Shown: piece by piece, positions 52,010 through 61,424 of the stretch
Numbering within the stretch: position 1 is the stretch's first letter
How the letters are laid out: each line of letters starts with the position of its first letter
Source of the DNA: Halanaerobium salsuginis
Lineage (GTDB): Bacteria > Bacillota > Halanaerobiia > Halanaerobiales > Halanaerobiaceae
Direction: 5' to 3'
DNA: 64,000 nt
Assembly: GCF_900114545.1 (NCBI RefSeq)
Contig: NZ_FOTI01000001.1
Coordinates: 62,001 to 126,000 of the forward strand
Notes under the pieces: model-generated
The model's database searches: none
Told to the model about the DNA's origin: nothing
The model's input: only the letters and a program-made list of their open reading frames with translations
Translations under genes and position numbers: made by a program

Positions 52010-53107
52010 ATGGCGATAAGTCCATTTAGCTTAATTAGGGGAGTTGAATATACAGCAGTTGATTTTGGTCATAATAGTATTAAATTTTTAAATTGTCGGG
52101 TCAAAAATAATAAAATAAATTTTCAGTCTGCTCTTAAAAGAGAAATTCCTACTGGCAGTATTCAGGATGGAGAAATAAAAGATAAACATTTATTAAGAAA
52201 AATAATAACTGATATTTTTAAGACAAATAATTTTAGTTCTGGAATTCTTTTAATGACCCCCGCTGCTGGCAAAACCTTTGTCCGCAGGCTTAATTTGCCT
52301 AAAATGCCAGAAACAGAGCTTAAAGAAGCACTGAAGTGGGAAGTACAGGAAATATTAGATTTAGGGCTGGATAATATAGCATTAGATTATATTATTCTCT
52401 CAGAAAATGAAAATGAACTAGAGCTGCTATTAACAGTAATGCCTCAGGATATTCTGGCTGATTACCTTGAACTTTTTACTGAAAATTTGTTAAAAGTAAA
52501 AGTTGTTAATTTAGCAGAAATGGCAATGATTTCATTATTACGGGCAAATTATCAGCCTGAGCAGCCTGCTTTACTGCTTGATATTGGATCCAATAAATCT
52601 AAAATAATAGTGGCAGATAGCAGTAATTTTTATTTGAGTCGGGAAATTGAAATTGCTGGTAATAGTTTCAGCAAATTATTTTTGACTGAAGAAAATAGTT
52701 TTGAAGAGGCTGAAATAGCCAAAAAAACTTATCAGTTTGAAATTGATGCTGAAGAGGAGGAAGAAATAATAGATCTTGATTTATTAATGACTGGAGTAGA
52801 AGATAATAGTTCGGTTCAGACAGGAATTAAAAATTTACTGGCTAATTTAATTAATGAACTTAATCGATCAATTGATTATCATAATGAAAGAAATAAAGAG
52901 AATCTAATTAATAATATTTATTTAACTGGTGGAGGATTGCTTTTAAAAGGTCTGGTAGAATATCTACAGGCAGAAATTGATCTGCCGGTAGCTGCACTGG
53001 ATCCCTGGCTTAAATTTAATAATACTGAGTCTGCTGAAGTTAACAAAACTATGATCGCTATAGCAGCTGGCACAGTGTTAAGTGAGGTGGAATATCATGC
53101 GGGTTAA
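52010..53107 (+). CDS. pilM: Type IV pilus assembly protein PilM
   Basis: About 365 residues, an actin-like ATPase that recruits the PilN tail on the cytoplasmic side. Features: AVDFGHNSIKFLNC (phosphate-1 loop), LNLPKMPETELKEALKWEV (the PilM LP..E...A..WE segment), LLLDIGSNKSKIIV (phosphate-2) and NIYLTGGGLLLKGLVEYL (adenosine motif). ATG 52010 follows AAGGAGATG; the frame's TTG at 51989 is too far upstream. Confidence 0.92.
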   Translation: MAISPFSLIRGVEYTAVDFGHNSIKFLNCRVKNNKINFQSALKREIPTGSIQDGEIKDKHLLRKIITDIFKTNNFSSGILLMTPAAGKTFVRRLNLPKMPETELKEALKWEVQEILDLGLDNIALDYIILSENENELELLLTVMPQDILADYLELFTENLLKVKVVNLAEMAMISLLRANYQPEQPALLLDIGSNKSKIIVADSSNFYLSREIEIAGNSFSKLFLTEENSFEEAEIAKKTYQFEIDAEEEEEIIDLDLLMTGVEDNSSVQTGIKNLLANLINELNRSIDYHNERNKENLINNIYLTGGGLLLKGLVEYLQAEIDLPVAALDPWLKFNNTESAEVNKTMIAIAAGTVLSEVEYHAG

Positions 53108-53621
53108 TCTGCTGGAAAAAGATGAAAGTTACAAAATAAACTGGACAGAGATTATTTATATAATAATAATAATTGCTGTTTTGGCAATTCCAGCTGTTAA
53201 TTATTATGTAAATAGATTAGAATTAAAAACTTTGCAATCTAATAAGCTGAGCTGGCAGCAGCAGCTAACTGCTATTCAGCCTCAATTTGAGTATTATCAG
53301 AAATTAAATCAGGAAGTAAGTAATTTTAAATTACCTGTTAAAATGGAAATGGAATCCTATCAGCTGTCGCCAGCGCTGCGAGAGTTTTCAAATTTAGTAC
53401 CAGCAGCTATTTATTTTGATTCACTAAATTATCAGACAGGTAACTTAGTGATTACAGGTAATGCAACTACTGTAAGATCATTATTAGATTTTTTAGCTAA
53501 TATTTATGATTCTACTATTTTTTCAGTAGTTTCACTAGAACGTTTTCAGCAAGAGTCAGAACTTAATTTTAAGCTAACAGTTAAAATAGATACTCCTAGC
53601 AAGAAAGGAGGCATTAATTGA
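53097..53621 (+). CDS. pilN: Type IV pilus alignment protein PilN
   Basis: About 174 residues: a short cytoplasmic N-terminus MRVNLLEKDESYK (the PilM-binding NLL motif), one membrane span (about 17-36), a coiled region and a periplasmic domain. It forms the alignment complex with PilM, PilO and PilP. ATG 53097 overlaps the pilM end by 11 nt. Confidence 0.88.
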   Translation: MRVNLLEKDESYKINWTEIIYIIIIIAVLAIPAVNYYVNRLELKTLQSNKLSWQQQLTAIQPQFEYYQKLNQEVSNFKLPVKMEMESYQLSPALREFSNLVPAAIYFDSLNYQTGNLVITGNATTVRSLLDFLANIYDSTIFSVVSLERFQQESELNFKLTVKIDTPSKKGGIN

Positions 53622-54160
53622 TGAGTAAACTTTCCCGGCGTGAAATAATATTACTTTTAGTTTTATTTGTAGTAGTAGTTTTTGCAGCTTATTATTATTT
53701 TATCTATCAGCCAATGCTGACCAGGCAGGCTGATCTAAGAAATGATCTAACTAATATTCAGACTGATTTTACTGAAGTTTTAACTAAAGTAAATCAAATA
53801 GATAGTCTGGAAAAGCAGCTGGCTGATTTAAAAAAGGAAAGACAGGAACGGCTTGATTTTGAAGTGCGTCAGCCAGAAGAAGTTTTAACCGCTCTTGATT
53901 TTTTTGCTAGACAGAACCAAATTATTATCAGTCAGTACGAAAAAGCTAAGATTGCAGATGGTTATAGTTTTAAATTAAATTTAAGTGGTGATTATTTTCA
54001 ATTGTTAAACTTTTTTAGACTAATCGATAATTGGGATTATCGCCTGGTAGTAGAAAACTTTACTTTGCAAAATTATGACAGTCAATTAGAATTAGATTTA
54101 AACCTATTTTTTTATCAGCCAGATAGCCTGGTTAGATTTTCTCAGGAAATTAAGGGGTGA
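53621..54160 (+). CDS. pilO: Type IV pilus alignment protein PilO
   Basis: About 179 residues: N-terminal span (about 7-27, REIILLLVLFVVVVFAAYYY), a coiled coil (about 35-75) and a ferredoxin-like periplasmic domain with FKLNLSGDYFQLLNFFRLI. ATG overlaps the pilN stop (TGATG), with AAAGGAGG at good distance. Pairs with PilN. Confidence 0.9.
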   Translation: MSKLSRREIILLLVLFVVVVFAAYYYFIYQPMLTRQADLRNDLTNIQTDFTEVLTKVNQIDSLEKQLADLKKERQERLDFEVRQPEEVLTALDFFARQNQIIISQYEKAKIADGYSFKLNLSGDYFQLLNFFRLIDNWDYRLVVENFTLQNYDSQLELDLNLFFYQPDSLVRFSQEIKG

Positions 54161-54164
54161 GAGT

Positions 54165-54602
54165 ATGAAACATTTGAGTATGGTTATTTTAACTATCTGT
54201 TTAGTTCTTTTAGCACCAAAAGTAATGGCATTAAACCTTGCAGTGGATCAGGATTTAATGGATTTTACTTTACAAAATGAATTAGATGAGAATGAAATTA
54301 GTGATTTAAATAATCCTTTTCTTAATCAGCTGCAACCGCTTGTAGAAGATGAGCAGCAGGTAGATCAGCTATTAGTTGAGCAGAATAATAATTTTAACCC
54401 TGAAGCAGCTGCAGAGGAACTCGAAGTTAAAGGGATCCTGGTAACTGGAGGAGAAAAAATTATTTTAATTAAGGATTTAATTAATAATACAAGTGAATTA
54501 CTTAGACCAGGTGAAATGATTGCTGGTTATACTTTATTGTCTTATAGAGATAGCCAGGTTTTTCTTACTAAAAATGGAAATGAATTTACAATTAACTATT
54601 AA
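54165..54602 (+). CDS. pilP: PilP-like periplasmic protein
   Basis: 145 residues: signal peptide (about 1-22), an acidic linker with DLNNPFLNQL, and a C-terminal domain with LEVKGILVTGGEKIILI and LLRPGEMIAGYTLLSYRD, matching the PilP/GspC HR-like fold that contacts the secretin. No lipobox Cys is evident. Called from fold pattern and its place between pilO and pilQ. Confidence 0.8.
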   Translation: MKHLSMVILTICLVLLAPKVMALNLAVDQDLMDFTLQNELDENEISDLNNPFLNQLQPLVEDEQQVDQLLVEQNNNFNPEAAAEELEVKGILVTGGEKIILIKDLINNTSELLRPGEMIAGYTLLSYRDSQVFLTKNGNEFTINY

Positions 54603-54633
54603 ACTATTTCAATAACTGATTGGAGGACGAGCA

Positions 54634-56571
54634 ATGTTTTTAAAAAAGAAAACTTTATTATTAGTTTTATTTTTACTTTGTATTTTTTCACTAACTGTAC
54701 TTGCCGGGCCAGCTCAGCAAATTGACCAGCTGGAATTTAAAAATGCTGATTTAGCAGATGTGCTGCGCACTGTAGCAACCGCAGCAGATGTTAACTTAAT
54801 TACTGACAGCTCAGTCGATGGGAAAATTACTGTTACTTTAAAGGGAATTAGCTTTGCCAAGGCTCTAGACTTAATTACTCAAACTAAAGGTCTGGCCTAT
54901 AAATGGGATGATAATACAGTTGTAGTGGCAGCTCCCGAAAAAATCAACAGTATTTATGCTAATATTACTACAGAATTTGTTAAAGCTAATCAGAATGAGT
55001 TGGAGAATATCGGAACAATTATTAGACAGCTTTTTCCAGAAACTCAAATTACTCTAGATCCAGTGCGCGGCCAGTTTATTCTAAAAGGAGAGGCTGAACA
55101 GTTAAATGAAATTAAAACTATGATAGCTGAGCTGAGTTCAGAGACACCTGTAAGCCAGCCTCAAACTGAGTCAAAGCAGCTTAATGAATCAAACATAGAA
55201 TTATATTCAGCTAATTATCAAGTTTTAAATGCAGAATTGGAAGACTTACAGAGTAAATTATTAGTTGTCAATCCTGCTCTGCAAATTAAAATTAATCCTT
55301 TGACTAACCAGATTACAATTAGTGGTAGACAGCCAGAAGTTAATACTGCTTTAGCAATGGCTAAAACTTATGATGAGAGTCTGGAGCCGACAACAGAAAA
55401 TATTAGGGTGGATTATGTTGATACAGAGCAGATTAATGAAATCTTAACTGCTTTTTATCCTGAAATAAAAGTTCATGTTAATCAAAAAAGAAAAGAAGTA
55501 ATTATTAATGGTCCTCGTAATCAGCTAGCTAATGTTGAATCATTAATTAAGAGTATTAATAAGCCAAGGTATCAGGTTGTTATAGAAACAAGGGTTGAAG
55601 AAATATCAACAGATTTTTCACGCGAGATTGGAATGGATTATGCAAGTGATGGCGGCATTGGTACCATCAATATTGAACGTAACTCTGATGGTGATAAAAT
55701 TAATAAGTTGTCTTATACCTGGGCAGAAATATTTAAGCTGCTTGATAATTCTTCTGATGCCAAAACACTGGCTAAACCAAGTTTAATGACTTTAAACGGA
55801 GAAGAAGCCAATATGGAAATCTTAAATAAAGAGCCCTATGAGGTTACAGAAGATGATGATGAAGGAGATACCACTACTTCCTGGGAATATGCAGAGGCCG
55901 GAGTTAAGCTTAAATTTACCCCCTGGATTACTGAAAACAATGAGATTGAAATGAAAATTGCACCTGAAGTAAGTAACTTTACTGAAAATAATGCAGAAAC
56001 TGCTAGTTCTGATAAAACACCACCTCCAGCAACCCAGACTAGAAAAGTTGAAACATCACTGCGCCTAAAAAATAATGAGACATTTGCGATTAGTGGTTTA
56101 ATCCAGACAGATAAAGAAGGTGGTATAGCCAAAATACCATTCTTTGGTGATATACCATTATTAGGTAAACTATTTACTCACCAGACAAAAGGTAATAAAA
56201 CAAATGAGATCATTATTTTTGTGACTCCCAAAATAATTAAATATGGAGATGAAGTTAGTTCGAAGAATGTTATCAAGAGCAGTAATTTTAACCTTGAACT
56301 TGGTAATAGCTCAAATAGCTCAGAACCAAAGGCACAGGTAGAACAGGAAGTACAGCTAGATAATCCCTCTCAACCTAAAACAGCCGCCACTGAAACAGTT
56401 GAGTCTGTTGAACCACCAGCTCCACCAGTTAAAGAAGATATTATAGCTGATTATCTGGCTGAAAAGGCACAGAGTAGAGAAGAAATCCTGGCTCAATTGA
56501 GTCAAAATAAAGCAAAACAGCAATATCAGGATTTAACAGCTGCTGAATTAGAAGCTATTTTAAATAAATAA
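54634..56571 (+). CDS. pilQ: Type IV pilus secretin PilQ
   Basis: 645 residues: signal peptide (about 1-24), STN/N0 domain (FKNADLADVLRTVATAADVN), two or three N-domains with IRQLFPETQITLDPVRGQFI and YVDTEQINEILTAFYPEI, then the secretin beta-barrel domain (about 310-550) with VVIETRVEEIS, AKPSLMTLNGEEANM and PFFGDIPLLGKLFTH. The tail (about 555-645) is Pro/Glu/Ser-rich with a final amphipathic helix. A secretin makes sense only with an outer membrane. ATG with GGAGG. Confidence 0.93.
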   Translation: MFLKKKTLLLVLFLLCIFSLTVLAGPAQQIDQLEFKNADLADVLRTVATAADVNLITDSSVDGKITVTLKGISFAKALDLITQTKGLAYKWDDNTVVVAAPEKINSIYANITTEFVKANQNELENIGTIIRQLFPETQITLDPVRGQFILKGEAEQLNEIKTMIAELSSETPVSQPQTESKQLNESNIELYSANYQVLNAELEDLQSKLLVVNPALQIKINPLTNQITISGRQPEVNTALAMAKTYDESLEPTTENIRVDYVDTEQINEILTAFYPEIKVHVNQKRKEVIINGPRNQLANVESLIKSINKPRYQVVIETRVEEISTDFSREIGMDYASDGGIGTINIERNSDGDKINKLSYTWAEIFKLLDNSSDAKTLAKPSLMTLNGEEANMEILNKEPYEVTEDDDEGDTTTSWEYAEAGVKLKFTPWITENNEIEMKIAPEVSNFTENNAETASSDKTPPPATQTRKVETSLRLKNNETFAISGLIQTDKEGGIAKIPFFGDIPLLGKLFTHQTKGNKTNEIIIFVTPKIIKYGDEVSSKNVIKSSNFNLELGNSSNSSEPKAQVEQEVQLDNPSQPKTAATETVESVEPPAPPVKEDIIADYLAEKAQSREEILAQLSQNKAKQQYQDLTAAELEAILNK

Positions 56572-56621
56572 ACTTATTGTTAACTGAAATTTTCTGCAGT
56601 TATAAAGCAGAGTTTGATTTT

Positions 56622-56669
56622 AACTCCTGTTAGTAGAAAGCTAGTTTTGTTCTACTAATAGGAGTTTTT
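56622..56669 (+). terminator. Terminator of the pil operon
   Basis: AACTCCTGTTAGTAGAA (56622-56638) pairs with TTCTACTAATAGGAGTT (56650-56666), with one mismatch, then a T run. Confidence 0.88.
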
Positions 56670-56689
56670 ATTTTGATTATTTGAATAAA

Positions 56690-57478
56690 CTAGCTATTAT
56701 TAATTTTACTTTTAAAAACAAGGGCAGTTAATTCTGTTCTGCTTTTAACTTTTGCTTTTTGATAAATATTTGATAAGTGTTTTTTGACGGTATTAATTGA
56801 AATAAAAAGTTCTTTAGCAATTTTCTGATTGCTCTGACCGGCTAATAATAAATTCAATACTTCCTTTTCACGTTCAGTTAATTCAAATTCTTGAGAGATT
56901 TTTTTCATTATTAATTTTGTTTTAAGTTCTTTTTTTTGCTTAATATTATTTAAGAGAAATAATTTATAGACCTGATTGGCTGCATGTTTAGCTATTAATT
57001 CTAAATAAATTAAATCTTTGAGACTAAAATCAGGCTCAGATCTTTCTCTGAATAAACTAATTGTTCCTAATAATCTATTTTGATAATGAATGTCTATGCC
57101 AGCTGAATAATAAAGATTATTTTTAGCTAAAAAGTCAGTAAAATATTCACTTTTGCTCCAGGTTGTATAATCTAGTAGATCAGTACTTTTAGTTGCACCA
57201 GGTTGATTAAAAACAAGCTGACGTATATTATCTAATTTATAATAATAATTACTATAAAGAGTTAATTGTTTTTGATTAATATTAAAGCAGATTGGTTCTC
57301 CCATGATTTTTTCCTGTTCATCAAAGAGAAAAAAATTAGCAGCAAAAAAGGGGATTAAATTATTTAACTTTTTTAGAAAATAATAGGAATAATTATTCAA
57401 ACTGTTTATTTGACCCGTTTCACAGATAAAATTAAAGATTTTTTCCCATTCAATTAGAGTATTTTCCAGATTTTTCAA
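56690..57478 (-). CDS. LuxR family regulator with GAF-like N-terminal domain
   Basis: 262 residues: N-terminal sensor-like domain (about 10-170), possibly GAF, with LGTISLFRERSEPDFS near its end, and a C-terminal LuxR HTH with LTEREKEVLNLLLAGQSNQ and ISINTVKKHLSNIYQKAKV. The signal is unknown. It is convergent with the pil operon and divergent from the exported protein at 57643, which it may control. Minus-strand start ATG at 57478; the upstream GGGGT is only a weak ribosome site. Confidence 0.85.
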   Translation of the reverse strand: MKNLENTLIEWEKIFNFICETGQINSLNNYSYYFLKKLNNLIPFFAANFFLFDEQEKIMGEPICFNINQKQLTLYSNYYYKLDNIRQLVFNQPGATKSTDLLDYTTWSKSEYFTDFLAKNNLYYSAGIDIHYQNRLLGTISLFRERSEPDFSLKDLIYLELIAKHAANQVYKLFLLNNIKQKKELKTKLIMKKISQEFELTEREKEVLNLLLAGQSNQKIAKELFISINTVKKHLSNIYQKAKVKSRTELTALVFKSKINNS

Positions 57479-57539
57479 TTTGCTGACCCCTAACTAAACA
57501 TATTATTTTGCAAGCACTACTAAAAATACTACTTTCGGG

Positions 57540-57557
57540 TAATATTAAAAAATATTA
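57540..57557. promoter_or_regulatory. Inverted repeat in the luxR divergent region
   Basis: TAATATT (57540-57546) and AATATTA (57551-57557) form a 7-4-7 inverted repeat between the LuxR-type gene and the exported-protein gene. It is a candidate operator. Just before it, ACTAC occurs twice (57516-57520, 57529-57533). Confidence 0.4.
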
Positions 57558-57642
57558 TGCAGTGATAGACTAAATATAGACAAGATTATTATTTAAATTC
57601 AGGATTTTAACTAAAAATCCTGCAAAACAAGGGGGAAAAACA

Positions 57643-58239
57643 ATGAGAAAGAGTATTTTTGTAGTGGGAATAATTTTTTTAACAATATTTTTAGTTAGTG
57701 GTGGAGTTTCAGCTCAATCTTATTTAAATAGTATGTTGGGAAATGTTATCCTGGGAGATACTTTAATGTCAGATTGGCAGTTAGATTATCTTAGACCACT
57801 TAAACCAGGTGACTTACAGCCAGGTGAATTTAGAATTAGTCCTCTAGTTGGTAGAGTAAACTATGGTCGTGAAAGAGATCTGATCAACAGTCCTACAAAT
57901 GACTATGATTATGATAATAGCACAATGATTTACATGCTGGTAATGGATACAGCAGTTAGCGAAAAGTTAACTCTACATGGCAAGTACCTTTATCAGCCCT
58001 GGGAAAAATATACCTATGATAACTATGATCCAGATGATGAAAATAGATCTAGTCTGGTAAATTTGTTTGCTAATTATAACTTTACTCCTGATAGAAAAAT
58101 GTATTTTGGCTATAATAGAGTTATAGAAAAAGAGAAAAATTATGACAGTAGTGGTGATTTAGATAGAGAATATGAATATGCAAATGATATTTACTATTTA
58201 GGCTTTGAAATTAGAGGTTCATTTTTCGGTAAAAAATAA
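57643..58239 (+). CDS. Exported protein, probable outer-membrane beta-barrel
   Basis: 198 residues, not recognised as a named family. A signal peptide (about 1-24, ending SAQS) is clear. The rest has alternating hydrophobic-polar stretches rich in Tyr/Phe (LTLHGKYLYQPWEKYTYD, LVNLFANYNFTPDRKMYFGY, DIYYLGFEIRGSFFG) separated by acidic turns. This is the pattern of a small outer-membrane barrel, though the last residue is Lys and not Phe. An AAGGGGG site precedes the ATG; a strong terminator follows. Confidence 0.65.
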   Translation: MRKSIFVVGIIFLTIFLVSGGVSAQSYLNSMLGNVILGDTLMSDWQLDYLRPLKPGDLQPGEFRISPLVGRVNYGRERDLINSPTNDYDYDNSTMIYMLVMDTAVSEKLTLHGKYLYQPWEKYTYDNYDPDDENRSSLVNLFANYNFTPDRKMYFGYNRVIEKEKNYDSSGDLDREYEYANDIYYLGFEIRGSFFGKK

Positions 58240-58258
58240 TAATTAGTTTTGCTTAATC

Positions 58259-58283
58259 AGCTCCCTTTTTGGGAGCTTTTTTT
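58259..58283 (+). terminator. Terminator of the exported-protein gene
   Basis: AGCTCCC (58259-58265) pairs with GGGAGCT (58271-58277) across TTTTT, followed by a T run. Confidence 0.9.
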
Positions 58284-58296
58284 ATTGCTTAAATCC

Positions 58297-58325
58297 TTGA
58301 CATTTTAAGTTATTAGCTATATAAT
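58297..58325 (+). promoter_or_regulatory. Consensus promoter of ilvE
   Basis: TTGACA (58297-58302), a 17-bp spacer and TATAAT (58320-58325). The leader of about 100 nt holds a hairpin, TAATAACATTT (58350-58360) with AAATGCTATTA (58369-58379, one mismatch), followed by TTT. It may be an attenuator but the T run is poor. Confidence 0.8.
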
Positions 58326-58433
58326 TTATAACCAATAAATACTTAAGTGTAATAACATTTCCTTAGTAAAATGCTATTATTTAAGTTGAATTTATTCAAT
58401 AAATTAGAGGGTTAATTTTAAGGAGGAAAAGCA

Positions 58434-59315
58434 GTGAGTAGAAATATTTATTTGAATGGAGAAATTGTGCCTGAAGACCAGGCAAAAGTGTCAGTTTTTG
58501 ACCATGGCTATCTTTATGGCGATGGAATTTTTGAAGGAATTCGAGCTTACAGTGGGCGAGTATTTATGTTAGATGAACATATTAAAAGGTTATATGAGTC
58601 GGCTAAAACAATTATGCTGGAGATTCCTTTAACTAAAGCAGAGATGGAAGCAGCAATTATTGAAACTATTAAAGCAAATGATTTAAAAGATGCTTACATA
58701 AGAGTAGTTGTCTCTAGAGGAATTGGAGATTTAGGATTAGATCCTCGTAAATGTCCAGAAGCAACAGTTGTTATTATTGCAAGTGGGATTCAGCTTTATC
58801 CAGAAGAACTTTATCAAACAGGTTTAAAACTGGTTACTGTACCTACCAGAAGAAATGCAGCAGAAATGGTTAATCCCCGTATTAAGTCACTTAATTATTT
58901 AAATAACATTATGGCCAGAATTGAGGCTAATTTGCAGGATGCTCCTGAAGCTATTATTTTAAATAATGATGGTTATGTAGCTGAATGTACTGGTGATAAC
59001 ATATTTATTGTTGCTGATAATACTCTCTATACACCACCTATTTATGCTGGTATTTTAAAAGGAACTAAGCGTGAAGTAGTACTTAAAATTGCTGCAGAAA
59101 TGGGTTTAGAAGTTAGGGAAGATCTCTTTACCAGACATGATTTATATAATGCAGAAGAATGTTTTTTAAGCGGTACTGCAGCTGAAGTTATTCCTGTTGT
59201 TGAAGTTGATGGTCGAACAATTGGTGATGGCAAAGTTGGCAGTAAAACCACTGATTTGATTAGTCGTTTTAGAGAAATAGCTAATTCAAGTGGACGCGAG
59301 ATTTATTCAGAATAA
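58434..59315 (+). CDS. ilvE: Branched-chain amino-acid aminotransferase
   Basis: 293 residues, fold-type IV PLP enzyme that makes or degrades Leu, Ile and Val. Features: VFDHGYLYGDGIFEGIRAY, IKSLNYLNNIMARIEA with the PLP Lys, EAIILNNDGYVAECTGDNIF and FLSGTAAEVIPV. GTG start with AAGGAGG 8 nt upstream. It leads the ilv genes. Confidence 0.94.
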   Translation: MSRNIYLNGEIVPEDQAKVSVFDHGYLYGDGIFEGIRAYSGRVFMLDEHIKRLYESAKTIMLEIPLTKAEMEAAIIETIKANDLKDAYIRVVVSRGIGDLGLDPRKCPEATVVIIASGIQLYPEELYQTGLKLVTVPTRRNAAEMVNPRIKSLNYLNNIMARIEANLQDAPEAIILNNDGYVAECTGDNIFIVADNTLYTPPIYAGILKGTKREVVLKIAAEMGLEVREDLFTRHDLYNAEECFLSGTAAEVIPVVEVDGRTIGDGKVGSKTTDLISRFREIANSSGREIYSE

Positions 59316-59319
59316 GCAA

Positions 59320-59343
59320 GTAGCTAGATTTTTATCTAGCTAC
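59320..59343 (+). terminator. Hairpin between ilvE and ilvD
   Basis: GTAGCTAGAT (59320-59329) pairs with ATCTAGCTAC (59334-59343). No clean T run follows, so it may be a processing or pause site. Confidence 0.4.
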
Positions 59344-59396
59344 CTATTTAACTTTTCACTAAAAAGAAGCTAGTAGATGTTTAAAGGAGGAAAAGG

Positions 59397-61052
59397 ATGA
59401 GAAGTGATAAGATAAAAAAGGGAGTTGAGCGGGCTCCACATAGATCTCTGCTTTACGCCCTGGGTCTTGATGATGATGACTTAAATAAACCTTTAATTGG
59501 AATTGCAAATTCGGCCAGTGATATTATCCCTGGACACAAGCATCTTGACCGGATTAAAGATGCAGTAGAGCTGGGAATTACTGCTGCTGGTGGTACAGCT
59601 CTATCTTTTTCTACAATTGGAGTTTGTGATGGAATTGCAATGGGTCATCAGGGAATGCATTACTCTTTAGCAAGTAGAGAAATAATTGCTGATTCTGTAG
59701 AAACAGTAGTTAATGGTCATCAGCTTGATGGTTTAGTTTTAATACCAAATTGTGATAAAATTGTACCAGGAATGATGATGGCTGCAGCTAGACTAGATAT
59801 TCCGGCTATTGTAATTAGTGGTGGTCCTATGGAACCAGGCAGCTATTGCGGCCAGTCAATTGATTTGCATAATGTTTTTGAAGCAGTTGGTTCGGTTGTG
59901 TCAGGTAAAATGGAGGAAGCAGAATTAGAAAAAATTTCTCGCAGTGCCTGTCCTGGAGTTGGATCTTGTGCTGGTATGTTTACTGCTAACTCTATGAATT
60001 CGTTAGCTGAAGTTTTAGGATTTGCTTTACCAGGTAATGGTACTATACCTGCAGTAAAGGCTGATCGAATTAGATTGGCTAAAGCAGCTGGGAAAGCAAT
60101 TATGAAATTAGTTGCAGCTGATATTAAACCTTCTGATATTTTAACAGAAGCAGCTTTTTTAAATGCAATTACTGTTGATATGTCACTTGGCTGTTCAACT
60201 AATACTGCTTTACACCTACCAGCTATTGCCCATGAAGCAGGGGTAGAACTTCCCTTAGCCAAGTTTAATGAAATTAGTGATCAGGTACCTCATATTTGCA
60301 GTTTAACACCTGCTGGTAAAAATCATATGCAGGATTTAAATGATGCTGGCGGAATTTATGCTGTAATTAATGAATTAGCTAAAGGTGATCTGATTGAAGA
60401 AGATGTAATGACAGTTACTGCGGCAACTCTCAAAGAAAATTTGGCTAAGAGTACTTTTGTTGATCATAATATAATTCGTTCCCTGGATAATCCTTATCAC
60501 AAAAGAGGTGGTCTGGCTATTTTAAGTGGAAATATTGCTCCTGAAGGTTCGGTAGTTAAACGAGCAGCTGTAGCGCCTCAGATGATGGAACATAGAGGAC
60601 CAGCTCGCATCTATTCGGGCGAAGAAGCTGCTATTAAGGCTATAAATGCTGGGCAGATTAAAGCTGGTGATGTTGTAGTTATTAAGGATGAAGGACCAAA
60701 AGGTGGTCCGGGTATGCGTGAAATGCTGGCTCCCACATCTGCTCTGGCTGGTATGGGGCTTGATGATCAGGTTGCTTTAATCACAGATGGACGTTTTTCG
60801 GGAGCAACTAGAGGTGCTGCTATAGGTCATGTTTCTCCAGAGGCTGCTGCAGGAGGTCCAATTGCTGCTCTGCAAGAAGGCGATATCATTCATATTGATA
60901 TGGATAATTTTATTTTAGAAGTAGAGTTGTCACAAGCAGAACTTGCTGAACGAATGAATAAACTAGAACCGTATACTCCAGATGTAACTGGTTATTTAAA
61001 AAGGTATGCTGCTCTGGTTGGATCTGCTGCTAGAGGAGCTGTTTTAAGCTAA
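59397..61052 (+). CDS. ilvD: Dihydroxy-acid dehydratase
   Basis: 551 residues, Fe-S dehydratase of the third common step in Ile/Val synthesis. Cluster Cys residues lie in [15 protein letters not shown] and [17 protein letters not shown]; the CDG motif reads [14 protein letters not shown]. The C-terminal [19 protein letters not shown] is typical. ATG with AAAGGAGG. Confidence 0.96.
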   Translation: MRSDKIKKGVERAPHRSLLYALGLDDDDLNKPLIGIANSASDIIPGHKHLDRIKDAVELGITAAGGTALSFSTIGVCDGIAMGHQGMHYSLASREIIADSVETVVNGHQLDGLVLIPNCDKIVPGMMMAAARLDIPAIVISGGPMEPGSYCGQSIDLHNVFEAVGSVVSGKMEEAELEKISRSACPGVGSCAGMFTANSMNSLAEVLGFALPGNGTIPAVKADRIRLAKAAGKAIMKLVAADIKPSDILTEAAFLNAITVDMSLGCSTNTALHLPAIAHEAGVELPLAKFNEISDQVPHICSLTPAGKNHMQDLNDAGGIYAVINELAKGDLIEEDVMTVTAATLKENLAKSTFVDHNIIRSLDNPYHKRGGLAILSGNIAPEGSVVKRAAVAPQMMEHRGPARIYSGEEAAIKAINAGQIKAGDVVVIKDEGPKGGPGMREMLAPTSALAGMGLDDQVALITDGRFSGATRGAAIGHVSPEAAAGGPIAALQEGDIIHIDMDNFILEVELSQAELAERMNKLEPYTPDVTGYLKRYAALVGSAARGAVLS

Positions 61053-61097
61053 ATTTATTTAAATCCAGAATTATTTTAGAGTATTTTAAAAAAAAGA

Positions 61098-61194
61098 TTG
61101 ATTATAGTGTGATTATCTAGTATAGTAAAAATATAAAACATAATAGAAATGAAGTTACAAGATTAGATAGTAGTAGAGAAGGGTTACTTCATTT
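61098..61194 (+). promoter_or_regulatory. Promoter and upstream hairpin in the ilvD-ilvB gap
   Basis: TTGATT (61098-61103), a 17-bp spacer and TATAGT (61121-61126) could start a 290-nt leader. AAATGAAGT (61147-61155) is complementary to ACTTCATTT (61186-61194) across a purine-rich loop. No T-box core or branched-chain codon run was found in this 372-bp gap. Confidence 0.45.
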
Positions 61195-61326
61195 AAGAAT
61201 AAAAATTAATTAGCATATATTTGTTATTTATTGCTTCAAAATAGGCTATTTTTAATTAAGCTATTAAGAAAGATAATTTCTGTCGGCTGAAATTAAAAAG
61301 GGTAAATTTTCTGACAAATATTATGT

Positions 61327-61388
61327 TATAATTAAATATTCTTAGATTAATTTTTGCCCTGAATACAAGTATTCAGGGCTATTTTTTT
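61327..61388 (+). promoter_or_regulatory. Terminator-type attenuator before ilvB
   Basis: GCCCTGAATAC (61356-61366) is fully complementary to GTATTCAGGGC (61369-61379), then TATTTTTTT. It lies about 35 nt before the ilvB start and after a TATAAT (61327-61332). A strong terminator in this place would cut ilvB-ilvN-ilvC expression unless relieved, so it may be an attenuator, or it may simply end ilvD transcripts. Confidence 0.65.
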
Positions 61389-61424
61389 ACTTACTATCTT
61401 GCAATTCACAGCGGAGGTGAATCT

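Noticed and set aside
61053-61424. Leu/Ile/Val T-box or leader-peptide attenuator before ilvB
   Set aside because: No conserved T-box core and no run of branched-chain codons behind a ribosome site was found, although a terminator hairpin is present.
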